From Mytilus edulis (lineage: Eukaryota > Mollusca > Bivalvia > Mytilida > Mytilidae): a stretch of 64,000 nt of DNA. Shown here piece by piece: positions 22,544 through 34,455 of this stretch (position 1 is its first letter; every line of letters starts with the position of its first letter). The stretch lies in the NCBI RefSeq assembly GCF_963676685.1, contig NC_092346.1, positions 95,655,917 through 95,719,916 of the forward strand, given 5' to 3'. Below the pieces are notes generated by a model. That model worked only from the letters and a program-made list of their open reading frames with translations, searched no databases and was not told the DNA's origin. Position numbers and translations under genes: made by a program.

Positions 22544-23520
22544 GGGCGATATCTTTTTGCGCCAAAAAGTAACTCATTTGCGCCACAACTTAATTGCGCC
22601 AATACCTCTTTTGCGCCACCTAATTTTCAAAACTATAGGTATCATTTGCGCCAATAAAATAATCATCTAATAGCGCCAAGTTCATTTATATATAACAACT
22701 AAATGATTGACTAGGCACCAACAGCAAAAAATTCCTCTGACATTGTACACTGAAATTTCAAATTAGCCTTGCATCCTAATAAAATTATACCGCTTTCTGG
22801 ATCGTTACACAATACAAAGTCATCATCTTTGTTTGTAACAACACCAATATCATCCATTAGTCTGTGAAATTCTGCTCGATTTTTAGATTAAGCCGGACGC
22901 AGTTTTCTTCTCTCTCTATACATAGACTGACACACATATTTTAAATCTTTCTTTTCTAAATTTTCTTCTTCAATTTTGAAGATCTCTGAATTTATTATTT
23001 TTGAAGGTCGCTCTGACAACACATTGGTTGCTTTTCTTTTACACGCAGTTTTCAAAATTTGACGTTCTAATTTCTGGACACTGATAATGAAAAAAATATA
23101 TTTCTTTTTACAAATGAAAGTATGATATTTTATACTACCAAAATCTGCTATGAAATTTAAAAAAAGCGAAAATGTATTTTATACTCGTGATAGTTGACTT
23201 GTATTTGCATTTTAATTTTAAGAATATTTTTTTTATAGTCTCTCAAAACTCTTTATAGAGTGGCTCTTGTTGTTAACTTGTGTTTTAAAATGCTGTATAT
23301 TTTATATGTAACAAGTGGCGAGACTTTAATAAAGTATTTGTCTTGTCTTGTCTTGATATAGGTAAAACATGTACAGGTATGATATAGGTAACAAATATTA
23401 ACAGGTAAATGTGGCGCAATTTCATTTCATTTATTGGCGCAATTAATACCATCAAAATAAAAGAGAGTGGCGCAATTAATATCTTTTCAAAACTGCAATT
23501 GGCGCAAATTGATTCTGCCC
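22544..23520 (-). mobile_element. Decayed Mutator-like (MULE) element with TTGCGCCA-rich inverted ends
   Basis: The left end (GGGCGATATCTTTTTGCGCC, from 22544) and the reverse complement of the right end (GGGCAGAATCAATTTGCGCC, ending 23520) align as terminal inverted repeats. Each arm carries spaced copies of TTGCGCCA: five on the left to about 22680, and four reverse-oriented on the right from about 23411. Between them is a broken minus-strand exon resembling the N-terminal part of MULE/FLYWCH proteins. The flanking 9 bases are not identical, so the target duplication is decayed or the boundary is slightly off. Confidence 0.6.
22711..23080 (-). pseudogene. Broken exon of a FLYWCH/MULE-type transposase protein
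   Basis: On the minus strand a good splice acceptor (pyrimidine tract then CATTATCAG) precedes 23080. The frame from there reads about 120 codons with one in-frame TAA at 22888-22890 and a terminal TAG at 22711-22713. Visible motifs are VCQSMYRERRKLRP, then NRAEFHRLMDDIG, then NDPESGIILLGCKANLKF. This matches the segment between the FLYWCH domain and the DDE core in metazoan MULE-type proteins (a basic RR/RRK stretch, then an acidic ND.E..I.......NL motif). The DDE core is absent, so it is a remnant. The family assignment is from remembered motif patterns. Confidence 0.6.
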
Positions 23521-24377
23521 GATTTGAAACTATATAGTTTTTAGCATTATTAAAATCGTTGTTTTTGGGTTTTTTTTCATCTTTGCTACACTCGACATTA
23601 TTTCTTCCGCTGTATCACAGCTAGTGCATTAGTCTAAATGTCCGTACAATGTATAGTAATATTTCTATTCTTCACTTTTTTATTCTAAAATATAAGCGTT
23701 GTCTATTTTTATCTGACAAGCCCACACATGGACTTTTAAGTAGTATAGAAAGTTCGCTATAGTGTTCCATCCTGGTCTTAGTGCAGGTTCGAGAGCTAAG
23801 TGCACCAAGGCGGCCCTGCAAGTCCCTGACCCACAATAGCAACACCGTCCTTTTGAGGATCAATTTGTTAAATTGCCGGAACTATCATACTAACAGCATA
23901 ATAGTCCCCGTCACAGACATATAATAAAACAATGTATTATATGTCTCTGTCCCCGAATGTTTACGCTATCTTAATTTGTAAATAGTTATTTTGTATAATA
24001 GAGTGTCTTGTAAGTCATTTTTGGGAAGGATATTGTTTTTTTTTTATAGTGTATGTAAATAATTGTGTAGGAATAACTTTTAATGCAATCAATTTATAAT
24101 GCATTATAAAAAAAAAGCTAAACCATGTCGACCGTATGTTACCGCAAACAAGACAGCTGATTGGATAATTGAGATAGATTGTTACGCCTATATTGATACT
24201 TGATGTCCAATCGAATACCAGCAGACACCTGTCAGTAAAAACAAAAATGCAGGCGTGGATATATTAGAGATTTATTTGTGTATTCGATATTTGAAAAATA
24301 AGTTAGGTAATCACTTTTCGTTTTCCCCTTTTCAGGTGAATTTATATAACTGTTTTTACACTTTCTTATTCAACAGA
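23521..24377. other. Non-coding stretch up to the assembly gap
   Basis: No gene is supported. A short inverted pair near 23906-23947 (CAGACATATAATAAAACA and TGTATTATATGTCTCTG) forms a small hairpin. No exon of the downstream MSRB gene is recognisable here. Confidence 0.4.
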
Positions 24378-24477
24378 NNNNNNNNNNNNNNNNNNNNNNN
24401 NNNNNNNNNNNNNNNNNNNNNNNNNNNNNNNNNNNNNNNNNNNNNNNNNNNNNNNNNNNNNNNNNNNNNNNNNNNNN
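24378..24477. other. Assembly gap, 100 N
   Basis: Exactly 100 N bases, the conventional placeholder for a gap of unknown size. The 76-bp satellite starts directly after it, so the gap most likely hides more of the array. Confidence 0.99.
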
Positions 24478-27400
24478 GTATGTAAAGGGAACTGAAGGGT
24501 TATATTACCAAAGACATAATCATATCTACCCTGCATTACTATCACATGTACCAGGGTATGTAAAGGAACTGAAGGGTATATTACCAAAGACATAATCATA
24601 TCTACCCTGCATTACTATCACATGTACCAGGGTATGTAAAGGAACTGAAGGGTATATTACCAAAGACATAATCATATCTACCCTGCATTACTATCACATG
24701 TACCAGGGTATGTAAAGGAACTGAAGGGTATATTACCAAAGACATAATCATATCTACCCTGCATTACTATCACATGTACCAGGGTATGTAAAGGAACTGA
24801 AGGGTATATTACCAAAGACATAATCATATCTACCCTGCATTACTATCACATGTACCAGGGTATGTAAAGGAACTGAAGGGTATATTACCAAAGACATAAT
24901 CATATCTACCCTGCATTACTATCACATGTACCAGGGTATGTAAAGGAACTGAAGGGTATATTACCAAAGACATAATCATATCTACCCTGCATTACTATCA
25001 CATGTACCAGGGTATGTAAAGGAACTGAAGGGTATATTACCAAAGACATAATCATATCTACCCTGCATTACTATCACATGTACCAGGGTATATAAAGGAA
25101 CTGAAGGGTATATTACCAAAGACATAATCATATCTACCCTGCATTACTATCACATGTACCAGGGTATGTAAAGGAACTGAAGGGTATATTACCAAAGACA
25201 TAATCATATCTACCCTGCATTACTATCACATGTACCAGGGTATGTAAAGGAACTGAAGGGTATATTACCAAAGACATAATCATATCTACCCTGCATTACT
25301 ATCACATGTACCAGGGTATATAAAGGAACTGAAGGGTATATTACCAAAGACATAATCATATCTACCCTGCATTACTATCACATTTACCAGGGTATATAAA
25401 GGAACTGAAGGGTATATTACCAAAGACATAATCATATCTACCCTGCATTACTATCACATGTACCAGGGTATATAAAGGAACTGAAGGGTATATTACCAAA
25501 GACATAATCATATCTACCCTGCATTACTATCACATGTACCAGGGTATATAAAGGATCTGAAGGGTATATTACCAAAGACATAATCATATCTACCCTGCAT
25601 TACTATCACATGTACCAGGGTATATAAAGGAACTGAAGGGTATAATACCAAAGACATAATCATATCTACCCTGCATTACTGTCACATGTACCAGGGTATA
25701 TAAAGGAACTGAAGGGTATATTACCAAAGACATAATCATATCTACCCTGCATTACTATCACATGTACCAGGGTATGTAAAGGAACTGAAGGGTATATTAC
25801 CAAAGACATAATCATATCTACCCTGCATTACTATCACATGTACCAGGGTATATAAAGGAACTGAAGGGTATATTACCAAAGACATAATCATATCTACCCT
25901 GCATTACTATCACATGTACCTGGGTATATAAAGGAACTGAAGGGTATATTACCAAAGACATAATCATATCTACCCTGCATTACTATCACATGTACCAGGG
26001 TATGTAAAGGAACTGAAGGGTATATTACCAAAGACATAATCATATCTACCCTGCATTACTATCACATGTACCAGGGTATGTAAAGGAACTGAAGGGTATA
26101 TTACCAAAGACATAATCATATCTCTACCCTGCATTACTATCACATGTACCAGGGTATATAAAGGAACTGAAGGGTATATTACCAAAGACATAATCATATC
26201 TACCCTGCATTACTATCACATGTACCAGGGTATGTAAAGGAACTGAAGGGTATATTACCAAAGACATAATCATATCTACCCTGCATTACTATCACATGTA
26301 CCAGGGTATATAAAGGAACTGAAGGGTATATTACCAAAGACATAATCATATCTACCCTACATTACTATCACATGTACCAGGGTATATAAAGGAACTGAAG
26401 GGTATATTACCAAAGACATAATCATATCTACCCTGCATTACTATCACATGTACCAGGGTATGTAAAGGAACTGAAGGGTATATTACCAAAGACATAATCA
26501 TATCTACCCTGCATTACTATCACATGTACCAGGGTATGTAAAGGAACTGAAGGGTATATTACCAAAGACATAATCATATCTACCCTGCATTACTATCACA
26601 TGTACCAGGGTATGTAAAGGAACTGAAGGGTATATTACCAAAGACATAATCATATCTACCCTGCATTACTATCACATGTACCAGGGTATATAAAGGAACT
26701 GAAGGGTATATTACCAAAGACATAATCATATCTACCCTGCATTACTGTCACATGTACCAGGGTATATAAAGGAACTGAAGGGTATATTACCAAAGACATA
26801 ATCATATCTACCCTGCATTACTATCACATACCAGGGTATGTAAAGGAACTGAAGGGTATATTACCAAAGACATAATCATATCTACCCTGCATTACTATCA
26901 CATGTACCAGGGTATATAAAGGATCTGAAGGGTATATTACCAAAGACATAATCATATCTACCCTACATTACTATCACATGTACCAGGGTATGTAAAGGAA
27001 CTGAAGGGTATATTACCAAAGACATAATCATATCTACCCTGCATTACTATCACATGTACCTGGGTATGTAAAGGAACTGAAGGGTATATTACCAAAGACA
27101 TAATCATATCTACCCTGCATTACTATCACATGTACCAGGGTATGTAAAGGAACTGAAGGGTATATTACCAAAGACATAATCATATCTACCCTGCATTACT
27201 ATCACATGTACCAGGGTATGTAAAGGAACTGAAGGGTATATTACCAAAGACATAATCATATCTACCCTGCATTACTATCACATGTACCAGGGTATATAAA
27301 GGAACTGAAGGGTATATTACCAAAGACATAATCATATCTACCCTGCATTACTATCACATGTACCAGGGTATGTAAAGGAACTGAAGGGTATATTACCAAA

Positions 27401-30176
27401 GACATAATCATATCTACCCTGCATTACTATCACATGTACCAGGGTATGTAAAGGAACTGAAGGGTATATTACCAAAGACATAATCATATCTACCCTGCAT
27501 TACTATCACATGTACCAGGGTATGTAAAGGAACTGAAGGGTATATTACCAAAGACATAATCATATCTACCCTACATTACTATCACATGTACCAGGGTATA
27601 TAAAGGAACTGAAGGGTATATTACCAAAGACATAATCATATCTACCCTGCATTACTATCACATGTACCAGGGTATGTAAAGGAACTGAAGGGTATATTAC
27701 CAAAGACATAATCATATCTACCCTGCATTACTATCACATGTACCAGGGTATATAAAGGAACTGAAGGGTATATTACCAAAGACATAATCATATCTACCCT
27801 GCATTACTATCACATGTACCAGGGTATGTAAAGGAACTGAAGGGTATATTACCAAAGACATAATCATATCTACCCTGCATTACTATCACATGTACCAGGG
27901 TATGTAAAGGAACTGAAGGGTATATTACCAAAGACATAATCATATCTACCCTGCATTACTATCACATGTACCAGGGTATATAAAGGAACTGAAGGGTATA
28001 TTACCAAAGACATAATCATATCTACCCTGCATTACTATCACATACCAGGGTATGTAAAGGAACTGAAGGGTATATTACCAAAGACATAATCATATCTACC
28101 CTGCATTACTATCACATGTACCAGGGTATATAAAGGATCTGAAGGGTATATTACCAAAGACATAATCATATCTACCCTACATTACTATCACATGTACCAG
28201 GGTATGTAAAGGAACTGAAGGGTATATTACCAAAGACATAATCATATCTACCCTGCATTACTATCACATGTACCAGGGTATATAAAGGAACTGAAGGGTA
28301 TATTACCAAAGACATAATCATATCTACCCTGCATTACTATCACATGTACCAGGGTATGTAAAGGAACTGAAGGGTATATTACCAAAGACATAATCATATC
28401 TACCCTGCATTACTATCACATGTACCAGGGTATGTAAAGGAACTGAAGGGTATATTACCAAAGACATAATCATATCTACCCTGCATTACTATCACATGTA
28501 CCAGGGTATATAAAGGAACTGAAGGGTATATTACCAAAGACATAATCATATCTACCCTGCATTACTATCACATGTACCAGGGTATATAAAGGAACTGAAG
28601 GGTATATTACCAAAGACATAATCATATCTACCCTGCATTACTATCACATGTACCAGGGTATGTAAAGGAACTGAAGGGTATATTACCAAAGACATAATCA
28701 TATCTACCCTGCATTACTATCACATGTACCAGGGTATATAAAGGAACTGAAGGGTATATTACCAAAGACATAATCATATCTACCCTACATTACTATCACA
28801 TGTACCAGGGTATATAAAGGAACTGAAGGGTATATTACCAAAGACATAATCATATATACCCTGCATTACTATCACATGTACCAGGGTATGTAAAGGAACT
28901 GAAGGGTATATTACCAAAGACATAATCATATCTACCCTACATTACTATCACATGTACCAGGGTATGTAAAGGAACTGAAGGGTATATTACCAAAGACATA
29001 ATCATATCTACCCTGCATTACTATCACATGTACCAGGGTATATAAAGGAACTGAAGGGTATATTACCAAAGACATAATCATATCTACCCTGCATTACTAT
29101 CACATGTACCAGGGTATATAAAGGAACTGAAGGGTATATTACCAAAGACATAATCATATCTACCCTGCATTACTATCACATGTACCAGGGTATGTAAAGG
29201 AACTGAAGGGTATATTACCAAAGACATAATCATATCTACCCTGCATTACTATCACATGTACCAGGGTATATAAAGGAACTGAAGGGTATATTACCAAAGA
29301 CATAATCATATCTACCCTGCATTACTATCACATGTACCAGGGTATGTAAAGGAACTGAAGGGTATATTACCAAAGACATAATCATATCTACCCTGCATTA
29401 CTATCACATGTACCTGGGTATATAAAGGAACTGAAGGGTATATTACCAAAGACATAATCATATCTACCCTGCATTACTGTCACATGTTCCAGGGTATGTA
29501 AAGGAACTGAAGGGTATATTACCAAAGACATAATCATATCTACCCTACATTACTATCACATGTACCAGGGTATGTAAAGGAACTGAAGGGTATATTACCA
29601 AAGACATAATCATATCTACCCTGCATTACTATCACATGTACCAGGGTATGTAAAGGAACTGAAGGGTATATTACCAAAGACATAATCATATCTACCCTGC
29701 ATTACTATCACATGTACCAGGGTATGTAAAGGAACTGAAGGGTATATTACCAAAGACATAATCATATCTACCCTGCATTACTATCACATGTACCAGGGTA
29801 TATAAAGGAACTGAAGGGTATATTACCAAAGACATAATCATATCTACCCTGCATTACTATCACATGTACCAGGGTATATAAAGGAACTGAAGGGTATATT
29901 ACCAAAGACATAATCATATCTACCCTGCATTACTATCACATGTACCAGGGTATATAAAGGAACTGAAGGGTATATTACCAAAGACATAATCATATCTACC
30001 CTGCATTACTATCACATGTACCAGGGTATATAAAGGAACTGAAGGGTATATTACCAAAGACATAATCATATCTACCCTGCATTACTATCACATGTACCAG
30101 GGTATATAAAGGAACTGAAGGGTATATTACCAAAGACATAATCATACATGTATCTACCCTGCATTACTATCACATA
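24478..30176 (+). repeat. Satellite array, 76-bp unit, about 75 copies
   Basis: Head-to-tail copies of a 76-bp unit contain GTAAAGGAACTGAAGGGTAT, ACCAAAGACATAATCATATC and CATTACTATCACATGTACC. Units differ mainly by GTATGTAAAGG or GTATATAAAGG, and by occasional CTACATT, CTGGGTAT or GGATCTG variants. A 2-bp deletion variant (CACATACC) occurs at 26825 and again at 28039, 1214 bp apart. That equals 16 units less the deletion, so a higher-order unit exists. The last unit decays at about 30145-30176. Confidence 0.97.
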
Positions 30177-30229
30177 CAATGTATATAGAGAACCTATATA
30201 TATACAGACTAATTTTAGACATTACGTTA

Positions 30230-31485
30230 TACATCCACTGACATAAAGTAAGCATGTTTGCCTTTAGTGCTAGATTCTCTGGTTTAATCCTCAGTTTGAT
30301 CAAACTAGATACACTTACAGCCTTGGTTGTCTCCTGCCTCATGGTAGGATACTTGCCTTTAGTGCTAGATTCTGAGGTTTAATCCTCAATCGGATCAACC
30401 AAAGACTTATTGCCTTGGTTTTTCTCATGGTAGCCATAGGATGCTTGTCTTTAGTGCGGGACTCTCTGGTTAAATCTCTGGTTAAATCTTCAATCAAACC
30501 AAAGACTTATATCCTTGGTTGTCTCATTGTAGGATGCTGAACTTTGGTGAAGCATTCTGATTTATTTTTCAATCTGATCAAACCAGAAACCTTTGTTGTC
30601 ACATGGTAGGATGATTGCCCTCAGTACTGGAGTCTTGGTTTTATCCCCAGTCTGATCAAACCTAAGACTTACTGCTTTGGTTGTCTCATGGTAGGATGAT
30701 TGCCCTCAGTACTGGAGTCTTGGTTTTATCCCCAGTCTGATCAAACCTAAGACTTACTGCTTTGGTTGTCTCATGGTAGGATGATTGCCCTCAATACTGG
30801 AGTCTTGTTTTTATCCCCAGTCTGATCAAACCGAAGACTTACTGCTTTGGTTGTCTCATGGTAGGATGATTGCCCTCAGTACTGGAGTCTTGTTTTTATC
30901 CCCAGTCTGATCAAACCTAAGACTTACTGCTTTAGTTGTCTCAGGGTAGGATGGTTGTCCTCAGGACTGGAGTCTTGGTTTTATCCCCAGTCTGATCAAA
31001 CCTAAGACTTACTGCTTTGGTTGTCTCTTGGTAGGATGATTGCCCTCAATACTGGAGTCTTGTTTTTATCCCCAGTCTGATCAAACCTAAGACTTACTGC
31101 TTTAGTTGTCTCAGGGTACGATGATTGCCCTCAGTACTGGAGTCTTGGTTTTATCCCCAGTCTGATCAAACCTAAGACTTACTGCTTTGGTTGTCTCATG
31201 GTAGGATGATTGCCCTCAATACTGGAGTCTTGTTTTTATCCCCAGTCTGATCAAACCGAAGACTTACTGCTTTGGTTGTCTCATGGTAGGATGATTGCCC
31301 TCAGTACTGGAGTCTTGTTTTTATCCCCAGTCTGATCAAACCTAAGACTTACTGCTTTGGTTGTCTCATGGTAGGATGCTTGCTTTAAGTGCAGGAGTCT
31401 CGGTTTGTTCCTCAATCGGATCCAGCTAAAGACTTGCAACCTTGGTTTTCTCAGGGTAGAATGCTTGCCTCAAGTGCAGGAGTTC
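30230..31485 (+). repeat. Tandem array, about 86-bp unit, about 14 copies
   Basis: The unit contains TTGGTTGTCTCATGGTAGG, ATTGCCCTCAGTACTGGAG and CCCCAGTCTGATCAAACC. The central copies (30600-31360) are very similar; both edges are diverged (30250-30600 and 31360-31485), as usual for arrays that homogenise from the middle. It lies just upstream of the shared MSRB exon and so is probably within an intron of that gene. Confidence 0.9.
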
Positions 31486-31775
31486 CTGGATTTTATTTTC
31501 AGTCAGATCACATCAATTACTTGCAAATTGCTTTTTACTGCTTCTCCACTCAGCTTGGATTTATCATTAGTAAGAGCAAAGACTGATGGTTTCGTCAGAG
31601 CCTTCCTGAATAATGCCTGATATTATATGTAACATAACGTATTATACATTATAAACCTAAATGTCTTTAATTGTTTCCTCTGGATATAAAACTGCCATTA
31701 AATCAAAACAATTCACAAGAGATTGAAAAAATTCTGAGTTAAAGTGGAAATTTAACAAAAATGTATATTTTACAG

Positions 31776-31948
31776 GAAGAATGCTGGTCAGTTTGTGCAC
31801 AACAAAGCAGAAGGACTGTATACCTGTGTGGTTTGTGGGAACCAGTTATTTTCGTCGGAAACAAAGTTTAATTCTGGATCAGGATGGCCTTCATTTTATA
31901 ATGCTATAGACAATGACAGGATAAAGCTGGTAAAAGACACTTCACATG
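31776..31948 (+). CDS. MSRB: Methionine-R-sulfoxide reductase B, shared internal exon
   Basis: MSRB enzymes reduce the R epimer of methionine sulfoxide in proteins. A splice acceptor TTTTACAG ends at 31775 and a donor GGTAGGT starts at 31949. The first base completes a codon begun in an upstream exon; then come 57 codons and one extra base (phase 1 exit). The reading shows EGLYTCVVCGNQLFSS, then TKFNSGSGWPSFY, and ends at DTSH plus the first base of Gly. CVVC is the first zinc-binding Cys pair, and GSGWPSFY is the family's hallmark substrate-site motif. Earlier exons (N-terminus and any targeting peptide) are not recognised in this window; they may lie upstream of the satellites or in the gap. 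Which paralogue this is (MSRB1, 2 or 3) cannot be decided from this exon. Confidence 0.92.
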
Positions 31949-31959
31949 GTAGGTATATA

Positions 31960-32590
31960 CATGTACGGTCCATGTTACAAATGGTAAATATCCTGCAGGG
32001 TCCATGGGGTCTTAGATACACAGAGCCCGTGTTTAGGATGGTCAATAAGCAGGGCCCATGTTTAGGATGGTCAATAATTATAAGCAGCGCCCTTGTTTAT
32101 GATGGTAAATATGCAGGGCCCATGTTTAGAATGGTAAATAACCAGGACCCATTTACAGGACGGTAGATAACCTGTGTGGTCCATGTTAAGGATGGTTGGC
32201 CTATAGGATAGTAGATAACCAGGGTCCATGTTTAGAATTGTAGGTCTATAGGGTCCATGTTAAGGATATCAGATCAGGCCCCATGTTTAGGATGATAGGT
32301 CTATATGGTTTATGTTAAGGACAATTCATAACCAGGTTCCATGTTTAGAATGGTATGTCTATAGGGTCGATGTTAAGGATATCAAATCAGGGCCCATGTT
32401 TAGGATGGTAGAGCTGTATGGTTTATGTTAAGGACAGTACATAACCAAGGCCCATGTTTAGGATGGTAGATCTATAGGGTCCATGTTTAGGATGGTAGGT
32501 CTATAGGGTCCATGATAAGGATAGGACATTACCAGGGTCAATGTTTATAGTGGTAGATAACTAGGGTCCAGTGAGAATAACATGGTCCAC
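31960..32590 (+). repeat. Degenerate minisatellite in MSRB intron
   Basis: Irregular copies of a unit containing GGGTCCATGTTTAGGATGG and TAGGTCTATAG recur about every 30-50 bp, with insertions and substitutions. It begins close to the splice donor of the shared exon. Confidence 0.8.
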
Positions 32591-32599
32591 ATGTGTGCA

Positions 32600-33540
32600 C
32601 CTGTTGTGTTGTTGAAATATATATATATATACACGAACACAACATGTATACATAAAACAAGTCTAAAAGGGTACAACATCACCAAAAATAACAATTAAAA
32701 CGAACAATATGTTAAATATTTCGAATAATAGATATCCTTCATCAGTATGATCCCAATGTAAAATGAATCATGTCTATCTATTCTGATCATACTATCACAA
32801 TCTTGAATTTTATACAATAAAACAGTTAAAGCGAACATCAGAGACCCTGATACAATTTTCAAATTTCCAAACACAGCGCAAAGACCGCAAAGATATGCAA
32901 GCTGCTAAAATAAGATAATTATTTGCAATATGAACTGGCACAACTCTGAAAATTCTAAAGGTGATGACAGTTAAGATGTTACAACACCTGCAGGGAAATA
33001 CAGTCGCAATAATTTTAAATAAACAACCCTAACCAATCTAAGCTGGTATAATATTTAAAATATGACAACGGTAAGGCAATTGCAACATCCCAAATATATA
33101 GTAATTTATATTTTAATGATTAGAAAAATGAGTAATAATTTTTTTACTAAGGTTAATTAAATAATTGAACGTGGCTACGTACTTGTACATCCCTGCCAAC
33201 TCTGTAATTAAAACTAGTATAATTCAAAAATTCCTGAAATGTGTAAGAGTCCAGTACGGAAGCTGGAGTTACTGGACACAAGTGATGGCAGGAAAATGAG
33301 TGATAGTAGGGAAAATGAGTGACTCTTCTATGCTTTTTCATTAATGCCCTCTGGGGAAACTGTCCTGAGCTTTCTTATCCAAAAACTTTCCAGTGCAAGT
33401 CTTTCAGCCCTTGACCAATCCTCGTTGTCATCTATGATGGTGATGGTAAGGTTTCTTAGATCAGCTTTGGGGTTCCCAGGTGATCTCAAATGACGACTTG
33501 CAGGTGTAGTCACTACGATGACTTTAGTGTACTGTATCAT
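32600..33540 (-). mobile_element. Truncated Penelope-like retroelement, 3' part with GIY-YIG-type C-terminus
   Basis: A minus-strand frame from 33540 to 33328 (70 codons) reads HLRSPGNPKADLRN, then ERLALESFWIRKLRTVSP and EGINEK before a stop. The pattern E..WI..L.T..P.G.N is the usual C-terminal signature of the GIY-YIG endonuclease in Penelope-like elements. The reverse transcriptase and most of the endonuclease are missing, so it is 5' truncated. The following non-coding sequence down to an AT microsatellite near 32620 may be its 3' UTR. It lies antisense in the MSRB intron. Exact ends are uncertain. Confidence 0.55.
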
Positions 33541-34291
33541 AATTATATGACGTAAGATTTATCGTTGACTATTTCTTCAGTCATTTCATATATATATATA
33601 TTTATGTAAATATATTGTTAAATCCAACTTAAGCTTACTGCATTGATCATGTTGATTTCACACATAAAGGGTTAACTCCTGTCATCATACAGAAAGCAAT
33701 CACAAAAGTTATATTTCAAATAAGAAATGTTTTACAAGATATAATTTATACAGTGTTTAATGTGGTTTTGCATTTGTTGATGCCCAAAAAAAATCTACAA
33801 TAAATTTAAACTTGCAACTTAATTGAAGTTTATCAGCATTAAGTCAACACAGTGTTTATTACTTAATTATTCGGTAATACACAGAAACATTTAATCATTT
33901 ATATGTTTGTGATTCTTCATGCATGCACTTTTGAAATGAATTAGATTGGAATATATTCAAAAGTTGATTCATAAGACCTTCTGGTAATACTCCCATTCTT
34001 ATTTAAATAAAAGACAAATCAAGCCATATATTTTTATCTAAAAGATATAACTGATTTTGCTTTTAATTACTAGTATTGATGAATTACTAAACAATATTTA
34101 AGATTTGATCCCTTATTTACTTTTAATGTTATCATGGTTACTGTAAGATCTAGAATAATGATGAAAAAGAAATTAGGAGAAAAAACAGTCCAAATGACTT
34201 CTTTTGATTACCCCCCTTTGAATGGCATGCAGCACTTCCCATTCTTTCCTGGTCAAAATTTGTTGTAAACAAATGTTTGTTTACTTCTTAG
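33541..34291. other. Intron sequence before MSRB terminal exon A
   Basis: AT-rich intron with a short TATA microsatellite near 33588. The acceptor TTACTTCTTAG ends at 34291. No other gene is seen. Confidence 0.5.
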
Positions 34292-34449
34292 GTATGGTCA
34301 GAGTGGAAGTGACTTGTGCCAAATGTGGGGCACATTTAGGGCATGTCTTTGATGATGGTCCCCCGCCAACTGGAAACAGATACTGCATGAATTCTGCAGC
34401 TCTCAACTTTATGAAAAAAGAGGACATAAAACTAAAATCAGAATTATGA
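34292..34449 (+). CDS. MSRB: MSRB alternative last exon A (ends KSEL)
   Basis: The acceptor AG at 34290-34291 is followed by GT, which completes the Gly codon of the shared exon; 51 residues and TGA (34447-34449) follow. The reading starts [19 protein letters not shown] and continues [20 protein letters not shown] and [16 protein letters not shown] is the second zinc-binding Cys pair, [10 protein letters not shown] carries the active-site His, and the Cys of RYCMNS is the catalytic residue (Cys, not selenocysteine). The last four residues KSEL resemble ER-retrieval tails of the KDEL type; human MSRB3 also ends in a KDEL-like tetrapeptide. If the N-terminus carries a signal peptide, this form would stay in the ER. 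AATAAA overlaps the end, directly after the stop. Confidence 0.93.
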
Positions 34450-34455
34450 AATAAA
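34450..34455 (+). terminator. Possible polyadenylation signal AATAAA after exon A
   Basis: AATAAA begins one base after the TGA of exon A. It would support exon A as a genuine 3'-terminal exon, though cleavage so close to the stop would give a very short 3' UTR. The true site may lie further on. Confidence 0.4.

Noticed and set aside
24255-24485. Open frames crossing the N gap
   Set aside because: They exist only because N codons are read through; no real coding evidence.
25970-26197. Repetitive open frame in the 76-bp satellite
   Set aside because: The period of 76 is not a multiple of 3, so the frame survives only a few units by chance.
31949-32166. Continuation of the MSRB exon as a 123-codon ORF
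   Set aside because: The frame beyond 31948 follows a clear splice donor and enters a degenerate minisatellite; MSRB homology stops exactly at the donor.
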